Shown: one piece after another, positions 24,052-31,404 of the stretch | Layout: each line of letters opens with the position of its first letter | How positions within the stretch are numbered: position 1 is the stretch's first letter | Assembly: GCA_028719885.1 (NCBI GenBank) | Contig: JAQYLT010000030.1 | Span: 1-64,000 of the forward strand | Direction of reading: 5' to 3' | DNA: 64,000 nt | From: Bacillota bacterium | GTDB lineage: Bacteria > Bacillota > Clostridia > Oscillospirales > Oscillospiraceae | Notes under the pieces: model-generated | The model's input: only the letters and a program-made list of their open reading frames with translations | Database searches by the model: none | Told to the model about the DNA's origin: nothing | Translations under genes and position numbers: made by a program

Positions 24052-25587
24052 TTATTTATTGGTGGATTTCAGGATGGTACCCATGATCTGCTCCTGGGTG
24101 GCCTCCTCACCGGGGAATTCGCCCACGATGCGGCCCTCATTGAGGACGTAGATTCGGTCGCTCATGCCCAAAATCTCCGGCAGCTCGGAGGAAATGATAA
24201 TCACGGACTTTCCCTCCGCCGCCAGCTGGTTGATGATGCAGTAGATTTCGTACTTGGCACCCACGTCAATACCACGGGTGGGCTCGTCCAGAATCAGAAT
24301 ATCCGGCTCTGTGAACATCCACTTAGCCAGCAGCACCTTCTGCTGGTTGCCGCCGGACAGGTTGCCCACATTCTGCTCCACCGTGGGGCACTTGGTACTG
24401 AGCTTCTTTTTGTAATCCACGGCCACGGCATATTCCTTGTCCTGGTCGATGACGCCCCTTTGGGAAACCCCCTCCAGATTGGCAAGGGTGGTGTTCACCC
24501 GGATGGGGTTGGAGAGAATCAGGCCACTGCCCTTACGGTCCTCGGTGACGTAGGCCAGCTTATGCTTGATGGCATCCTTGACCTTGTGCATATGGACTTC
24601 TTTGCCGTTGATGAAAACCTGACCGGAGATGTTGGAGCCGTAGCTGTGGCCGAATACGGACATGGCCAGCTCCGTTCTGCCGGCGCCCATCAGGCCGGAG
24701 ATGCCCACCACCTCGCCCTTGCGGACATAGAGGGAGACATCGTCCACCACCTTTTTATCGGTGTAGATGGGGTGGTATACATTCCAGTTTTTAATCTCCA
24801 TGGACACATCGCCGATCTTAACATCCTTGCGCTTGGGGAACCGGTCGGCAATTTCCCGGCCCACCATGCCCTTGATGATGCGGTCCTCGCTGATATCGTC
24901 CACGCCCTTATGGAGGGTTTCGATGGTGTGGCCGTCCCGGATGACGGTGATATCGTCTGCCACATAGGAGACCTCGTTGAGCTTATGGGAGATGATGATG
25001 GAGGTAAGCCCCTGCTCCTTAAACCGCAGCAGCAGATCCAACAATGCCTTGGAATCCGTCTCGTTCAGAGAGGAGGTGGGCTCGTCCAGAATCAGCAGCT
25101 TGGCATTCTTGGCCAGTGCCTTGGCGATTTCCACCAGCTGCTGCTTGCCCACGCCGATGTCCTTAATCAGGGTATGGGAGGACTCGGTCAGGCCCACGGA
25201 ACGCAGATGCTTGGTGGCCTCGGCGTGGGTCTTGTTCCAGTCAATCGCGTAGGCTTTGCCCTTTTCGTTGCCCAGGAACATGTTTTCGGCAATGGTCATC
25301 TGGGGGACCAGGGCCAGCTCCTGATGGATGATGACGATGCCCAGATTTTCACTGTCCTTGATTTTGGAGAATTTACAGACCTCTCCGTTATAGATGATGT
25401 CGCCGGAATAGCTGCCGTAGGGATAAATGCCGCTGAGGACTTTCATCAGCGTGGATTTACCGGCGCCGTTCTCACCGACTAAGGCGTGGATGGTGCCACG
25501 CTCTACCACCAGGTTCACATCGTCAAGGGCCTTGACGCCGGGGAATTCCTTGGTGATATTTTTCATTTCCAGAATAATGTCCGACAA
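24052..25587 (-). CDS. mmsA: Multiple monosaccharide ABC transporter ATP-binding protein
   Basis: A 511-residue tandem ABC ATPase of the GguA/XylG/MglA type. The first half has Walker [10 protein letters not shown], the IHQELALV Q-loop, signature-like [14 protein letters not shown] and Walker [12 protein letters not shown]. The second half has a degenerate A motif ([10 protein letters not shown]), [14 protein letters not shown] and [12 protein letters not shown]. Translation most likely starts at TTG 25587, with GGAGG 7 bases upstream and the frame reading [17 protein letters not shown]. The open frame extends 60 codons further, with no ribosome site and unrelated residues. It energises uptake through the permease at 22814. 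Confidence 0.92.
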   Translation of the reverse strand: MSDIILEMKNITKEFPGVKALDDVNLVVERGTIHALVGENGAGKSTLMKVLSGIYPYGSYSGDIIYNGEVCKFSKIKDSENLGIVIIHQELALVPQMTIAENMFLGNEKGKAYAIDWNKTHAEATKHLRSVGLTESSHTLIKDIGVGKQQLVEIAKALAKNAKLLILDEPTSSLNETDSKALLDLLLRFKEQGLTSIIISHKLNEVSYVADDITVIRDGHTIETLHKGVDDISEDRIIKGMVGREIADRFPKRKDVKIGDVSMEIKNWNVYHPIYTDKKVVDDVSLYVRKGEVVGISGLMGAGRTELAMSVFGHSYGSNISGQVFINGKEVHMHKVKDAIKHKLAYVTEDRKGSGLILSNPIRVNTTLANLEGVSQRGVIDQDKEYAVAVDYKKKLSTKCPTVEQNVGNLSGGNQQKVLLAKWMFTEPDILILDEPTRGIDVGAKYEIYCIINQLAAEGKSVIIISSELPEILGMSDRIYVLNEGRIVGEFPGEEATQEQIMGTILKSTNK

Positions 25588-25738
25588 GTTACCGCCTCCG
25601 TAGCATGGAATGATATGCGAATTCACACAAGCCGGGATTTCTAACCATGGTGAAAAACACATTTTTGCAGTGAAAAAAATCCTTTTTCGCCACAAAAATA
25701 TGTTCTTTTCCAATTTCTGACCACTCTTTAATTTTGGA

Positions 25739-25771
25739 TATTGGCCAAGGCGCATAAGCGCCTTGGCCAAT
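25739..25771 (-). terminator. Hairpin between binding-protein and ATPase genes (partial terminator)
   Basis: ATTGGCCAAGGCG and its exact reverse complement surround a 6-7-base loop, a 13-bp stem directly after the binding-protein stop. The minus strand continues ATCCAAAATTAAAG with no strong T run. Such hairpins typically give high binding-protein and lower ATPase/permease mRNA. Confidence 0.6.
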
Positions 25772-25802
25772 GGGTCAATCAGTCAAATCTGAATCTGTGG
25801 AA

Positions 25803-26873
25803 TTACTCCAGGCCCAGCTCAGCAGCAGTGTAGTAGCCGGAGTCAACCAGCAGCTCCTGAATCATATCGGGAGTGCAGGCCACGGGCTCGCACAGGTAGG
25901 AGGGGATAATACCGGTGCCGTTGTCGTAGGTCTCGGTGTCGTTGATCTCGGGCTCAGTGCCTTCCAGGATGGCGGTAACCATGGTGACGACCTGAGCAGC
26001 CAGGGTACGGGTGTCCTTGAAGACGGACATGGACTGAGTGCCCTCCAGCATGGAGATGGTGGACAGAACGTCGCAGTCCTGGCCAGTCAGCACGGGCCAC
26101 TCGCCGGTGTAGTTGGCCTTCAGAGCGTTCTGGACGCCCAGAGAGGTGGAGTCGTTGGAGCACAGGACAGCATCCAGCTGAGTGCCATCGGCATAGTAGG
26201 AGCTGAGGATATTCTCGAAACGAGCCTGGGCAGCGTCGGTAGCCCAGTTAGCGGTAGCAACAACGGCCTTCTCGGTCTGGCCGGAGGGGCAGGTCAGAAC
26301 ACCGGACTCCAGGTAGGGGGTCAGGATGCTCATAGCGCCGTCGAAGAAGAAGTTGATGTTGTTGTCGCCGGGGTCGCCGGTGATGAACTCGATGTTGAAG
26401 GTCTTGTCGCCGGCATTGTCCAGATCCAGGGCATCCCGGATGAACTCGCCCTGCTTCACGCCAACCAGCCAGTTGTCGAAAGTGGCATAGTAAGTAACGG
26501 CATCGGAGTTCATGATCAGACGGTCATAAGCGATGACAGGGATACCGGCTTCCTTGGCCTGAGCCAGAACGGTGCCCAGGGAGTCGCCGTCGATGGAAGC
26601 GATGACCAGAACCTCGCAGCCGTCAGCGATCATGGTTTCGATCTGGGAAACCTGAGTGGGGATGTCGTTGGCAGCGTACAGCAGCTCAACTTCGTAGCCA
26701 GCTTCGATCAGCTGAGCTTCCATGTTGGCGCCGTCCTGGTTCCAACGCTGCAGATCCTGGGTGGGCATGGAAACGCCAACCAGCTTGCCCTCTGCCTTGG
26801 CGGAGCCGCTGAAGCAAGCGCAGCAGGCAACGACCATAGCAAGAGCGATCACGAGGGAAAGAATCTTCTTCAT
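25803..26873 (-). CDS. chvE: Multiple monosaccharide-binding lipoprotein (ChvE-like)
   Basis: A 356-residue periplasmic-binding-protein-fold sugar receptor. The signal peptide MKKILSLVIALAMVVACCAC contains cysteines suitable for lipid attachment. The mature part begins KLVGVSMPTQDLQRWNQDG, the ChvE/XylF start, and shows ASIDGDSLGTVLAQAKEAGIPVIAYDR and GLPVLTGQD-like (EWPVLTGQDCD) hinge regions. Acidic overall. ATG 26873 has AGGAGG upstream. It is the first gene of the importer operon and has two palindromes in its upstream region (26953-26995). High-confidence family; ligand unspecified. Confidence 0.92.
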   Translation of the reverse strand: MKKILSLVIALAMVVACCACFSGSAKAEGKLVGVSMPTQDLQRWNQDGANMEAQLIEAGYEVELLYAANDIPTQVSQIETMIADGCEVLVIASIDGDSLGTVLAQAKEAGIPVIAYDRLIMNSDAVTYYATFDNWLVGVKQGEFIRDALDLDNAGDKTFNIEFITGDPGDNNINFFFDGAMSILTPYLESGVLTCPSGQTEKAVVATANWATDAAQARFENILSSYYADGTQLDAVLCSNDSTSLGVQNALKANYTGEWPVLTGQDCDVLSTISMLEGTQSMSVFKDTRTLAAQVVTMVTAILEGTEPEINDTETYDNGTGIIPSYLCEPVACTPDMIQELLVDSGYYTAAELGLE

Positions 26874-26952
26874 TTGTGTGTGCCTCCTAAAAATATTATG
26901 TTATAGCTCATAAAGAGCAATAACTACAAATTAACAAAGACAATCCCTCATT

Positions 26953-26995
26953 CCATTTCATTCATAATGAAATGGAAAATGGGACGTCCCATTTT
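26953..26995. promoter_or_regulatory. Two adjacent palindromes upstream of chvE (candidate operators)
   Basis: CCATTTCATT-CAT-AATGAAATGG (26953-26975) abuts the perfect 20-bp palindrome AAAATGGGACGTCCCATTTT (26976-26995), with a central CG as in LacI-family operators. They lie 80-120 bases upstream of chvE. The rest of 26874-27287 holds only a weak plus-strand promoter. Confidence 0.45.
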
Positions 26996-27003
26996 CTGGC
27001 AAT

Positions 27004-27032
27004 TTGTGGGAATCCACAAGAGACGGTATAAT
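27004..27032 (+). promoter_or_regulatory. Possible promoter toward the Nudix gene
   Basis: TTGTGG, 17-base spacer, TATAAT. It is about 255 bases upstream of the Nudix start, so a long leader would result; a nearer promoter is possible. Confidence 0.35.
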
Positions 27033-27287
27033 CTTACCACTGTTTCATTGGGTTTTCAAGGCGTGGTTTTGTACAAGATTGACAAAACAAATTTATGTAA
27101 TTTGCCAATGAATTCTCCGGCAAAAAAGGAGGATCGGCGGCATTCAGACGAATTTGTTTTTTGAATATGCCTATTTCTCGGCACATCCGCCGGAACAGGA
27201 GGAAGAATGTGCCCGTGGAAAAAGGTTGCCTTTTCCGGCGAAGCATGGTATGATAATCGGACTTGTGACGAAAGGAGGGCGCAGGCC

Positions 27288-27815
27288 ATGGCCAACCAGG
27301 AATGGAACGATGTATACGATGAAAACCGGCAGCGCACCGGCCGGGTGCATCTGCGGGGTACCCCCTGGGCTCCTGGAGAATATGGCCTGGTGGTGTGCGT
27401 CTGGGTCTACGACGGTGCGGGCCACATCCTGCTCACCCGGCGGGCCAAGGGAAAGAGCTTCCACGGCACCTGGGAAAATTCCGGCGGTGCGGCCAAGGCA
27501 GGAGAGACCAGCCGGCAGGCCATTGCCCGGGAGCTTTTCGAGGAGACCGGCATCCGGGCCTCGGAGGAGGAATTTGAATTCTTAAGCTCTGACCGGGACA
27601 AAAACACGTTCTACGATCACTACTGCCTGCGGCGGCAGATTTCTCTGAAGCGAATCGTGCTGCTCCCCGGCGAGACCGACGCTGTGATGTGGGCAGGCTA
27701 CGGAAAGATTCACTGGATGATTCGCACCAAGAAAATCTGCCGAATCATCGCCGCCCAGTTCCGCCGCCAGGAATCGGAGCTGAAAAAGCGCAATGTAGCC
27801 AAGGTTCATTGTTGA
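27288..27815 (+). CDS. Nudix hydrolase (IDI/YfcD-like)
   Basis: A 175-residue Nudix protein. The box GAAKAGETSRQAIARELFEETGI fits GX5EX7REUXEEXGU. The start MANQEWNDVYDENRQRTGRV and the GEYGLVVCVWVYD strand resemble the group that includes isopentenyl-diphosphate isomerase-like and YfcD-like hydrolases acting on nucleoside-diphosphate-linked compounds. ATG 27288 follows AAAGGAGG at 9 bases; the frame is open to 27207, but that part lacks a ribosome site. Alone on its transcript, 128 bases before the phosphoribosyltransferase gene. Substrate unknown. Confidence 0.85.
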   Translation: MANQEWNDVYDENRQRTGRVHLRGTPWAPGEYGLVVCVWVYDGAGHILLTRRAKGKSFHGTWENSGGAAKAGETSRQAIARELFEETGIRASEEEFEFLSSDRDKNTFYDHYCLRRQISLKRIVLLPGETDAVMWAGYGKIHWMIRTKKICRIIAAQFRRQESELKKRNVAKVHC

Positions 27816-27844
27816 TTTTTGTCATATTTGACCGCATTTTTCTC

Positions 27845-27920
27845 TTGCAATTTGTGCTGATTGTTTGTTATAATAAAAGAAAGCGTTTTTGTGGGTGTTC
27901 CCCGGGATGCTTTCTTTTTT
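27845..27920 (+). promoter_or_regulatory. Promoter and leader hairpin of the phosphoribosyltransferase gene
   Basis: TTGCAA, 18 bases, TATAAT (27869-27874). Immediately downstream AAAGAAAGC (27876) and GCTTTCTTT (27909) can pair, followed by further T residues to 27920, like an intrinsic terminator placed before the start codon at 27944. The first bases of the stem lie at or before the expected transcription start, so the full stem would need an upstream start. Confidence 0.5.
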
Positions 27921-27943
27921 ATTTATCAGATGGAGGCAACAAC

Positions 27944-28579
27944 ATGATTACTTTGATGCATCTTCCCATTCGCCGGGGCAACGCTCCCCTGCGGATCGCC
28001 CACGGCCACTTTGCCACCAACCATTCCCACATCAACTATTTCGTGGATATTACTTACCAGAAGACCCGGCTCAGCGAAGCCAAGGACAGCGCCCACCAGC
28101 TTGTCTCCAATTTCGTCAACGACACCCCGGTGGACACCATCCTCTGCCTGGATGGCACCTCTGTTCTCGGCACCTGCGTGGCGGAGGAGCTGACCAAAAG
28201 CGGCTTCCGCACCATCAACGCCCACCAGACCATCTATATTCTGGAGCCGGAATACAACTCCAACTCCCAGATCATCTTCCGGGACAATAACGTGAGCATG
28301 ATTCACGGCAAGAACGTTCTGGTGCTCATGGCATCGGTGACCACCGGCTTCACAGCCAAGCAGGCGCTCCAGGCCATCAGCTACTACGGCGGCAATGTGG
28401 CTGGCGTGGCTGCCATCTACTCCGCCGTGGACGAGGTGGAGGGTCACCCCATCCGCTCCGTGTATACCATCAACGATCTGCCCGGCTACGCCAGCTACGA
28501 CTACCGGGACTGCCCCTACTGCAAGGAGGGCAAGAAGATCGACGCGCTGGTGAACAGCTACGGCTATTCCCAGCTGTGA
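27944..28579 (+). CDS. Phosphoribosyltransferase-like protein upstream of the pyr genes
   Basis: A 211-residue type I PRTase-fold protein resembling orotate phosphoribosyltransferase. The position of the PRPP loop reads VLMASVTTGFTAKQAL, where active enzymes have acidic residues (VDDVxTTG). The pyrophosphate-site acids are therefore missing and catalysis is doubtful. The C-terminus has a CPYC pair. ATG 27944 has TGGAGG upstream; the frame is open further 5' but overlaps the Nudix gene. Being close to pyrC and preceded by a leader hairpin, it could be a nucleotide-sensing regulator rather than an enzyme (inference). Confidence 0.75.
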   Translation: MITLMHLPIRRGNAPLRIAHGHFATNHSHINYFVDITYQKTRLSEAKDSAHQLVSNFVNDTPVDTILCLDGTSVLGTCVAEELTKSGFRTINAHQTIYILEPEYNSNSQIIFRDNNVSMIHGKNVLVLMASVTTGFTAKQALQAISYYGGNVAGVAAIYSAVDEVEGHPIRSVYTINDLPGYASYDYRDCPYCKEGKKIDALVNSYGYSQL

Positions 28580-28596
28580 TGACCTTATCATGTCTT

Positions 28597-28622
28597 TATG
28601 GGGCAGCGAAAGCTGCCCCATA
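28597..28622 (+). terminator. Terminator after the phosphoribosyltransferase gene
   Basis: TATGGGGCAGC-GAAA-GCTGCCCCATA, an 11-bp stem with a GNRA-like tetraloop, then TCATTCT. T run is weak. Confidence 0.6.
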
Positions 28623-28652
28623 TCATTCTAATAGAAATTCGCATGTGCACAT

Positions 28653-28985
28653 GTGGTACTATTAAGGAGGAATAAAAACACGAAGCTGGTTCTTGAATTC
28701 GACATAGATGCGGATATTATAGAAGTTCCACAGTATGTTATAAATAATAGAGAGCTTCTACAAAAACGCTTCTGCAAATGGCTGTACAGTTCCCAGTCCA
28801 AGCATAAATATCGGATTAAGATGCAAGATAGCAGTGGAAAAACTTACACGGGAGTAAGATATCGTAGTGATGCGTTTGTGGAATGGTTGAATAAAAGTGT
28901 TTTAGCGGATACACCAGAAAAGGCATGTATCTTCAAAGAACATGCACTAGAATATTCTGCCAGCCTTCCAAAACTACAGTTTTGA
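28653..28985 (+). CDS. Uncharacterised protein, ~101-110 residues, start codon unclear
   Basis: No family recognised. The protein reads as a soluble alpha/beta domain (KLVLEFDIDADIIEVPQYVI, later SSGKTYTGVRYRSDAFVEWL). The frame opens at GTG 28653, but a textbook AAGGAGG lies downstream of it at 28664-28670. The codon at ideal spacing is ACG (28680), followed by AAG CTG. The ancestral start was probably ATG there, giving 101 residues. Base composition is AT-richer than the neighbours. Together with the frameshifted gene downstream it forms a small foreign-looking island between the PRTase and pyr genes. Confidence 0.5.
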   Translation: MVLLRRNKNTKLVLEFDIDADIIEVPQYVINNRELLQKRFCKWLYSSQSKHKYRIKMQDSSGKTYTGVRYRSDAFVEWLNKSVLADTPEKACIFKEHALEYSASLPKLQF

Positions 28986-29169
28986 AAAACTGCAATTCTG
29001 GTGTAATTTACGCATGACATTCGGTGCCTGCTATCTAAAAAGCTGAATCAACTTAATTCGTCATAATGGTTTTTACTGTAAGGGTATATGGATGTCCGCA
29101 GATGGGACACGTCAACAATTATCTGACGGCATTCCGTACATCAACAAATAGTAAAAGGGGGAGGCTCAT

Positions 29170-29791
29170 ATGGAATTATTTCTATTGGATTATCCTGAAA
29201 AAGTCATAGTGTATGAGCGGAAAGGCTTTTTTTGATAAAGCGGCGGAGTTATGCTATCAGCGCTGGAAAAGCTGCCCTTCCAATCTAGCTTACTTGGTAT
29301 CCGCAGGTGCACAGATGTGGTACACATCATACCTGATCGATGTGAATAAGGGAGACCCCAATCCCGTTGCGGCTTCCTTTCCAGACCAGGATGTGATTTT
29401 GTTATGGCTGGAAGAGATAACACAGTATGGGTTTGACAATTTTTCCAATTTAACAGGATTCAATGTAATCTTTGGATATATGGCAAGGACGCTCCCGGAT
29501 CAGTTCGGGGATTATCTTTGGTGGTATGATAAGGGTAACGCTATGATACAAAAAGCGTACCACGATGCACCGGAAAATCTGATTGCAAAAGCGATGTACT
29601 ACAGTTCGATTGATGATAAAGCATACCGTGCCGTTTGCACAAAGATTTGGGAGCGTATAACCCCAGCCCAGTGGGGGAAGAGCGAGGTTCAACAGTACTT
29701 CTTTCGGATTTTGTGCGGAATTATCGCTTATCCAGGGGCGTATGAGGTTAAAAAAATTTGTCCTGATGATTCGTGCGTGAATTACGATTAA
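29170..29791 (+). pseudogene. Uncharacterised protein interrupted by a frameshift in a T7 run
   Basis: From ATG 29170, with GGGGGAGG upstream, 21 codons run to a stop at 29233 just inside a run of seven T (29227-29233). Removing one T joins this frame to the long frame ending at 29791 (MELFLLDYPEKV... ERKGFFDKAAELCYQRWK), giving one protein of about 206 residues. The downstream part alone is open from ATG 29213 (192 residues) but has no ribosome site of its own. No family recognised; aromatic-rich and soluble. Could be a true mutation, a sequencing error, phase variation or slippage. Confidence 0.6.
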
Positions 29792-29811
29792 ATCAGGATT
29801 ATGCGGAGGGC

Positions 29812-29839
29812 CATGGGAGGAAACTCCCATGTACTTTTT
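29812..29839 (+). terminator. Terminator after the frameshifted gene
   Basis: CATGGGAG-GAAA-CTCCCATG, 8-bp stem, then TACTTTTT. The 170 bases from here to the pyr promoter contain no convincing gene. Confidence 0.75.
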
Positions 29840-30013
29840 ACCAAAAGCCTAGCTCTCCGCAGTAACTGGAATCGGTCAAATCCCCCAATATCCCAAGGCA
29901 GCCTATTTTCAGCGCCATTAAGCACATTGTAGAAAGCACTCCACCCCGCTTCGACAGATTTTGTTGCAATTTCCGATTTTACTTTTTTCGGCTTTGGGCT
30001 GTCCAAAATCGCC

Positions 30014-30110
30014 TTGACTTCATTTTCCCGCCATGGTATAATTTACTGAAATGCGGCGCTTCCTCCGAAAGCGCAGCTGGGTCTTGCCGCATTCCGGCAG
30101 GGCTTTTTTT
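30014..30110 (+). promoter_or_regulatory. pyr operon promoter and transcription attenuator
   Basis: TTGACT, 17-base spacer, TATAAT (30037-30042). The leader contains a rho-independent terminator, CTTGCCG-CATTC-CGGCAGG followed by GCTTTTTTT (30083-30110). Near the transcription start AATGCGGC (30050-30057) is exactly complementary to GCCGCATT (30086-30093), which overlaps the terminator's left arm, so an alternative antiterminator pairing is possible. This is the layout expected for pyrimidine-controlled attenuation. No clear PyrR-binding loop was recognised. Confidence 0.65.
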
Positions 30111-30142
30111 CTGGACATTTTCCAATCCGAAAGGAGACCGTT

Positions 30143-31357
30143 ATGACTGATCGTATCAAGGCAAAGGTGATTTCCCCTTCCCTGGATGCTTCTTTCTCTC
30201 AGGGCCTTGTTTCCTTTTTTTGCGGCGGCGAGCTTGGAGCTTTCAATTCTCCGGAGTTCGCCGTTTTTCCCGGTTTCTGTGATGTGCATGTGCATTTCAG
30301 AGAGCCGGGATTTTCTTATAAGGAGACCATTGCCTCCGGCAGCCGGGCGGCAGCCCGGGGCGGCTACACCGACGTATGCACCATGCCCAACCTAAACCCC
30401 GTGCCCGACTCTGCCGAGCATCTGCGCCGGCAGCAGGAGCTGATTGGCCGGGATGCCTGCATCCATGTCCATCCCTACGGCGCCATCACCGTCGGCCAAA
30501 AGGGAGAGCAGCTGGCAGACCTGGCGGCCATGGCCGGAAGCTGCATCGCCTTCTCCGACGACGGCCGGGGCGTTCAAAGCGACGAGCTGATGCGCCGGGC
30601 CATGGAGGAAGCAAAGCGACTGGGCAAAATGATCGTGGCCCACTGCGAGGTCAACGAGCTGCTGAAAGGCGGCTACATCCACGACGGGGAATACGCACGG
30701 CTTCACGGCCATAAGGGCATCTGCTCCGAGAGTGAATGGAGGCAGATTGCCCGGGATTTGGAGCTGGTGAAACAGATTGGCTGCGCCTATCATGTGTGCC
30801 ACATCTCCACCAAGGAGAGTGTGGACATCATCCGCAAGGCCAAGAAAGAGGGCGTGAACGTCACCTGCGAAACCGGGCCCCACTACCTGATTCTGGACGA
30901 CAGCTGCCTGCGGGAGGACGGACGCTTCAAGATGAATCCCCCCCTGCGGAGCAAGGAGGACCGGCAGGCTCTTGTGGAGGGTATTCTGGACGGTACCATC
31001 GACATGATCGCCACCGACCACGCCCCCCACAGCGCCGAGGAAAAGAGCAAGGGTCTGCAAAAAAGCGCCTTTGGCATTGTGGGCATTGAAACCGCCTTTC
31101 CCCTGCTCTACACCTATCTGGTAAAGCCCGGCGTGCTCAGCCTGGAGCGGCTGGTGGAGCTGCTCACCGTGAATCCCCGCAGACGCTTCGGCATTGAAAG
31201 CAATGGCGCTTTCACCTTGTGGGATTTGAACGCCGTGTCCAAAATTGATCCCTCGGAATTCCTTTCCATGGGCAAATCCACCCCGTTCACCGGCTGGGAA
31301 ATCAGCGGCAAGTGCATCGCCACCGTGTGCGACGGAAAAATCGTTTACAAAGCGTAA
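30143..31357 (+). CDS. pyrC: Dihydroorotase
   Basis: A 404-residue type I (multidomain amidohydrolase-like) dihydroorotase, which closes carbamoyl-aspartate to dihydroorotate. The metal site motifs are GFCDVHVHFREPG (HxH), VAHCEVNELL, YHVCHIST and ATDHAPH (catalytic Asp). TMPNLNPVPDS is the substrate-binding segment. ATG 30143 lies 9 bases after GAAAGGAG. First gene of the seven-gene UMP pathway cluster and directly downstream of the attenuator. Short 48-base gap to carB. Confidence 0.95.
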   Translation: MTDRIKAKVISPSLDASFSQGLVSFFCGGELGAFNSPEFAVFPGFCDVHVHFREPGFSYKETIASGSRAAARGGYTDVCTMPNLNPVPDSAEHLRRQQELIGRDACIHVHPYGAITVGQKGEQLADLAAMAGSCIAFSDDGRGVQSDELMRRAMEEAKRLGKMIVAHCEVNELLKGGYIHDGEYARLHGHKGICSESEWRQIARDLELVKQIGCAYHVCHISTKESVDIIRKAKKEGVNVTCETGPHYLILDDSCLREDGRFKMNPPLRSKEDRQALVEGILDGTIDMIATDHAPHSAEEKSKGLQKSAFGIVGIETAFPLLYTYLVKPGVLSLERLVELLTVNPRRRFGIESNGAFTLWDLNAVSKIDPSEFLSMGKSTPFTGWEISGKCIATVCDGKIVYKA

Positions 31358-31404
31358 GATCTTTCTACCATTAACATGCAGATTTACAAGGAGGTAAATT
31401 TCTA

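Noticed and set aside
29788..30006. A 72-codon minus-strand frame between the frameshifted gene and the pyr promoter
   Set aside because: No ribosome site, runs through the terminator at 29812 and matches nothing I know; kept as non-coding.
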